Made by a program: the position numbers and the translations under genes. A stretch of DNA of 64,000 nt from Lachnospiraceae bacterium (GTDB lineage: Bacteria; Bacillota; Clostridia; Lachnospirales; Lachnospiraceae). Location: the NCBI GenBank assembly GCA_910574965.1, contig CAJTDB010000005.1, forward strand, positions 156,707 to 220,706, read 5' to 3'. Positions 62,701 to 64,000 of this stretch are shown here, piece by piece. The number at the start of each line of letters is the position of its first letter. Position 1 is the first letter of the stretch. Under the pieces are notes generated by a model that saw only the letters and a program-made list of their open reading frames with translations, was not told the DNA's origin and ran no database searches.

Positions 62701-64000
62701 TTTCCCCTGCTGTACCGTCTGCTTTTATATCTTCTTTATCTGACTCCTCGGAATCTTCTATATCGCTCTCTTCTCCGGAAGCTTCCGCCCCTTCATTTTC
62801 AACGGTTTCCTCTGCAGCGGAGCTCTCCTCGTCCTCAGGTTTTACCTCTTCTTCTGTCTCTGCTTTGTCTGCTTCCTTGGGCGTTTCTGATACATCAGCT
62901 TCGTCTTCAGCCCCCTGCGTATCTGTCTGGGCCTTCGTCTCTAGGTCCTGGTCCGTACCGCTTTCTGTCTCCTCTGCGGACAGATCCGTTCCGTCTGTAT
63001 CTGCATCCGTCTTTCCCGGCAGGATCGCCTCACCTTCTACATGAAAGGAAATCTGAAATGCATCATCTTTGTACTCAAAAGAGTCGGCAAGATGGAGCCG
63101 CATGGTTCCATCTTCTGCCTCTTTTAATTCTCTTTTCGGTTCTTCTTCCACATATCCGATGGCAATCTCCGAGAAGCTTTCCATCCGGAAAGTGGTACTG
63201 TTATCCACTGCGCTTCCGCCGTCTAACTTCTCTGTACCATCTTCGGCAAAGTGAATAACCGTCACCGGGCTTCCCTCCGGAAGACCATCATCATCCAGGA
63301 ACTGTACCGAGATCAGCATCGGTGTTTCCGGTTCGATTTCTGTCATCTCCCCGTCTTCTTCTATATAGAAGCCGATCTTCAGCAGCGCTCTCATGGAAGC
63401 AGTATTATCTTCCATCATTTCCTGGTATTCCAGCTCCCTGCGCTCATAGTGCTCCCGATCGCTGTCCGGTGTAATCTCTTCCACTAACAGTTCTGCTTCT
63501 TCCGGAATGTTGGCATCGTCATTGTATTTTGCAATAACTGTATAATGCCCGCCTTCAAAAGTTCTGCTGTTGCTGTAAGCCTCCTTGATCTCGTAACCGC
63601 AGATCAGGTTTCCTTCTTCGTCATAGCAAGTTTCTGTATGCACATGATCTTTTGCACCTTCATAGCCGCAGATCAACTCGCCATACATATCATAGCAGCC
63701 TGCATCATGCTCATGATCCTTTGCGCCTTCATAGCCGCAGATCAGATTTCCTTCTTCATCATAGCAGCCTGTATCATGCTCATGATCTTTCGCATCTTCA
63801 TAGCCGCAGATGAGGTTCCCTTCCTCGTCATAGCAAGCCGCACCGTGCTCGTGCACTTTTGCGCCTTCATACCCGCAGATCAGATTCCCTTCCTCATTGT
63901 AGCAGCCTGCACTGTGTTCATGGTCTTTGACCCCTTCATAGCCGCAGGTCAGATTTCCTTCTTCATCGTAGCAGTCTGCGTCGTGCTCATGATCTTTGGA
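59747..64000 (-). CDS. Large LPETG adhesin with fibro-slime domain and H-x-H/Cys repeats, partial
   Basis: Likely pilus tip adhesin, open past the right edge, so its start is not seen; more than 1,400 residues are readable. The part nearest the N-terminus is a tandem array of 23-residue units (HEHDxGCYDEEGNLICGYEGAKD). Next is a long acidic Glu/Ser-rich region, then a fibro-slime/PA14-like domain (FDLVADYVGPLEYYFFGDDDMWVFLGD) interrupted by one more H/Cys unit (HRHEESCYENGENEEPTCGY). A Cna-B-type domain and the sorting signal LPETG follow, with helix and basic tail. First gene of the pilus operon in this window. Confidence 0.88.
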   Translation of the reverse strand, partial: SKDHEHDADCYDEEGNLTCGYEGVKDHEHSAGCYNEEGNLICGYEGAKVHEHGAACYDEEGNLICGYEDAKDHEHDTGCYDEEGNLICGYEGAKDHEHDAGCYDMYGELICGYEGAKDHVHTETCYDEEGNLICGYEIKEAYSNSRTFEGGHYTVIAKYNDDANIPEEAELLVEEITPDSDREHYERRELEYQEMMEDNTASMRALLKIGFYIEEDGEMTEIEPETPMLISVQFLDDDGLPEGSPVTVIHFAEDGTEKLDGGSAVDNSTTFRMESFSEIAIGYVEEEPKRELKEAEDGTMRLHLADSFEYKDDAFQISFHVEGEAILPGKTDADTDGTDLSAEETESGTDQDLETKAQTDTQGAEDEADVSETPKEADKAETEEEVKPEDEESSAAEETVENEGAEASGEESDIEDSEESDKEDIKADGTAGENENAVTEVPKLRFKVEQADKNSEEYKALTAYAEEADGAELLYRINVMTYSLTYGGEELDLSRCKVTAEIRPAPRLQEEMEKSVSDAAAYLLGSDGTIIQSESETVPETAPYMAEDETEPSEEELPSDSEEQKPEDASNTKGAEDTMTDSEPEGENGLEEEQSGESEPSADASERMETNGVDDLAFVVRTVAEDGPMDLARMDFNGSEEESLEVDLSGIQVFATQASGYPNPEFTVQYYANLEKVAYDEPALKEVSSDGKNTNELPVIDTDGGKLPANGKGKDASPNGNAIRMLYVDTRTGRLKTKTELTEIYAERPYEYHKAPTINYINAVIESPSYELKQVWILNEGKDAASINESDWTRYPYNEHLHFTNRALSEGVEDGETYIYIKDGATIRLVYDTTSKDKDLEVAFYDYDIGDGKIYSKLGDAQSGKGGKPTSTQGTGIWYMRTGQQGINSAGNYTGSGAKLAFGNSNSGSGLQHEKWEGNLLNKNNSTQGGHPTVNGSYKGCTFRLASSLRDGKIQYADGVIAPNLFNDGAATGKTAYDNGEYSLTFNRVGDTHTLTAVNGAGTSNLDTFNNPSPYAGKIHYHIWTNNFWPMDSAGSYGSNGHDMKFGDYVRRTNHKFAGQAGSDGSGATATGDFPWSDDGQDHNSYFGMHYKVEFDLVADYVGPLEYYFFGDDDMWVFLGDGDGNGELVCDIGGVHSSVGEYLNLWDYIDKEKEKIHRHEESCYENGENEEPTCGYVDSKKFTLNFFYTERGESGSTCWMQFTLPSVSSLTPETTEDDFGHLEIRKSVEVTANGKDYYPAEGFFGEKTEQNKFFEEKEFTFTLALKGLKDDYAYVKYDKDGNVITDQGGVLAWDTVASGEQITLKDGEYIRIQYLPVGAQYTITESNTEIQGVVYDRTDITADDKKGETTDIENSLEISGGIPQRDTSEVHYTNKYSAYALPETGGPGLILYTAAGALIFVFGAGFMYRRKLRERRV
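63590..64000 (-). repeat. 69-bp tandem repeats in the adhesin gene
   Basis: Six units at 69-bp period are visible, with repeats of the reverse complement of CATAGCCGCAGATCAG near 63591, 63662, 63731, 63800, 63869 and 63938, running out of the window. Each unit encodes H-x-H, two Cys and a DEEGNL core. Such arrays expand and shrink by slippage and are hard to assemble correctly. Confidence 0.9.

Noticed and set aside
63590-64000. CRISPR-like regular repeats
   Set aside because: The 69-bp units lie in an open reading frame, have no spacers of unique sequence, and no cas genes are near.

Overview
The window looks like chromosomal DNA of a spore-forming, gut-type Lachnospiraceae (Clostridia). 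The evidence is the Firmicutes sporulation regulators SpoIIID, SpoVT and SpoVG, the paired GlgC/GlgD glycogen enzymes, a DnaD plus DnaC/DnaI-type helicase-loading pair, a GH2 lactase with a GPH-type sugar symporter, and a sortase pilus locus of Firmicutes type. The genus cannot be fixed from sequence alone.

The left 13 kb is stacked mobile DNA. Positions 1-376 are the end of an IS1182/DUF772-type insertion sequence. About 400-4970 holds the remains of a first integrative element: RepA-like ATPase, DNA-binding proteins, divergent repressor, a type I toxin/antisense module and a frameshifted tyrosine integrase. A 118-bp non-autonomous relative (MITE) of the left-edge IS sits in the terminator behind that integrase and is flanked by a 7-bp target duplication. 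About 4977-13094 is a second, more intact integrative mobilizable element. It has an AT-rich cargo of small unknown genes that resemble immunity proteins, a MobV relaxase, an oriT-like hairpin array, a RepA-like ATPase, a small relaxosome-like protein, an integrase, an excisionase-like protein and a Cro/CI-type repressor. It ends at the 3' end of guaA, which appears to be the target.

From 13.1 to 33.7 kb almost everything is on the minus strand and is housekeeping. It comprises guaA, spoIIID, a MATE pump, a PdaA-like deacetylase, a MecA-type class B PBP, tRNA-Gln(CUG), spoVT, pncB, a GH25-like lipoprotein, two PrsA-like foldases, mfd, pth, spoVG, and glgC-glgD. From 33.9 to 41.0 kb genes run on the plus strand. 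murC comes first, then a cluster of four perfect DnaA boxes placed in front of the helicase-loading genes dnaD and dnaC. A three-gene unit follows: PRPP-synthetase-like enzyme, ATP-grasp ligase, esterase. A ~185-bp near-perfect cruciform follows at 41.07-41.25 kb.

From 42.9 to 48.7 kb lies a lactose/galactoside unit: GPH symporter, GH2 beta-galactosidase and a divergent AraC regulator. From 48.7 kb to the right edge, and beyond it, all genes run on the minus strand as one tightly packed surface-structure operon. In transcription order it encodes a large fibro-slime/LPETG adhesin with 69-bp tandem repeats, an LPSTG major pilin, sortase C, a Cna-B-type minor subunit, three SipW-type exported subunits, a MucBP protein, a SipW-type signal peptidase, a protein of an unrecognised family, sortase B, a SARP/BTAD regulator with a GGDEF-like tail, and a second protein of the same unrecognised family. 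This mixture of a two-sortase pilus with a SipW/TasA-like export system and its own BTAD regulator is the most interesting system in the window.
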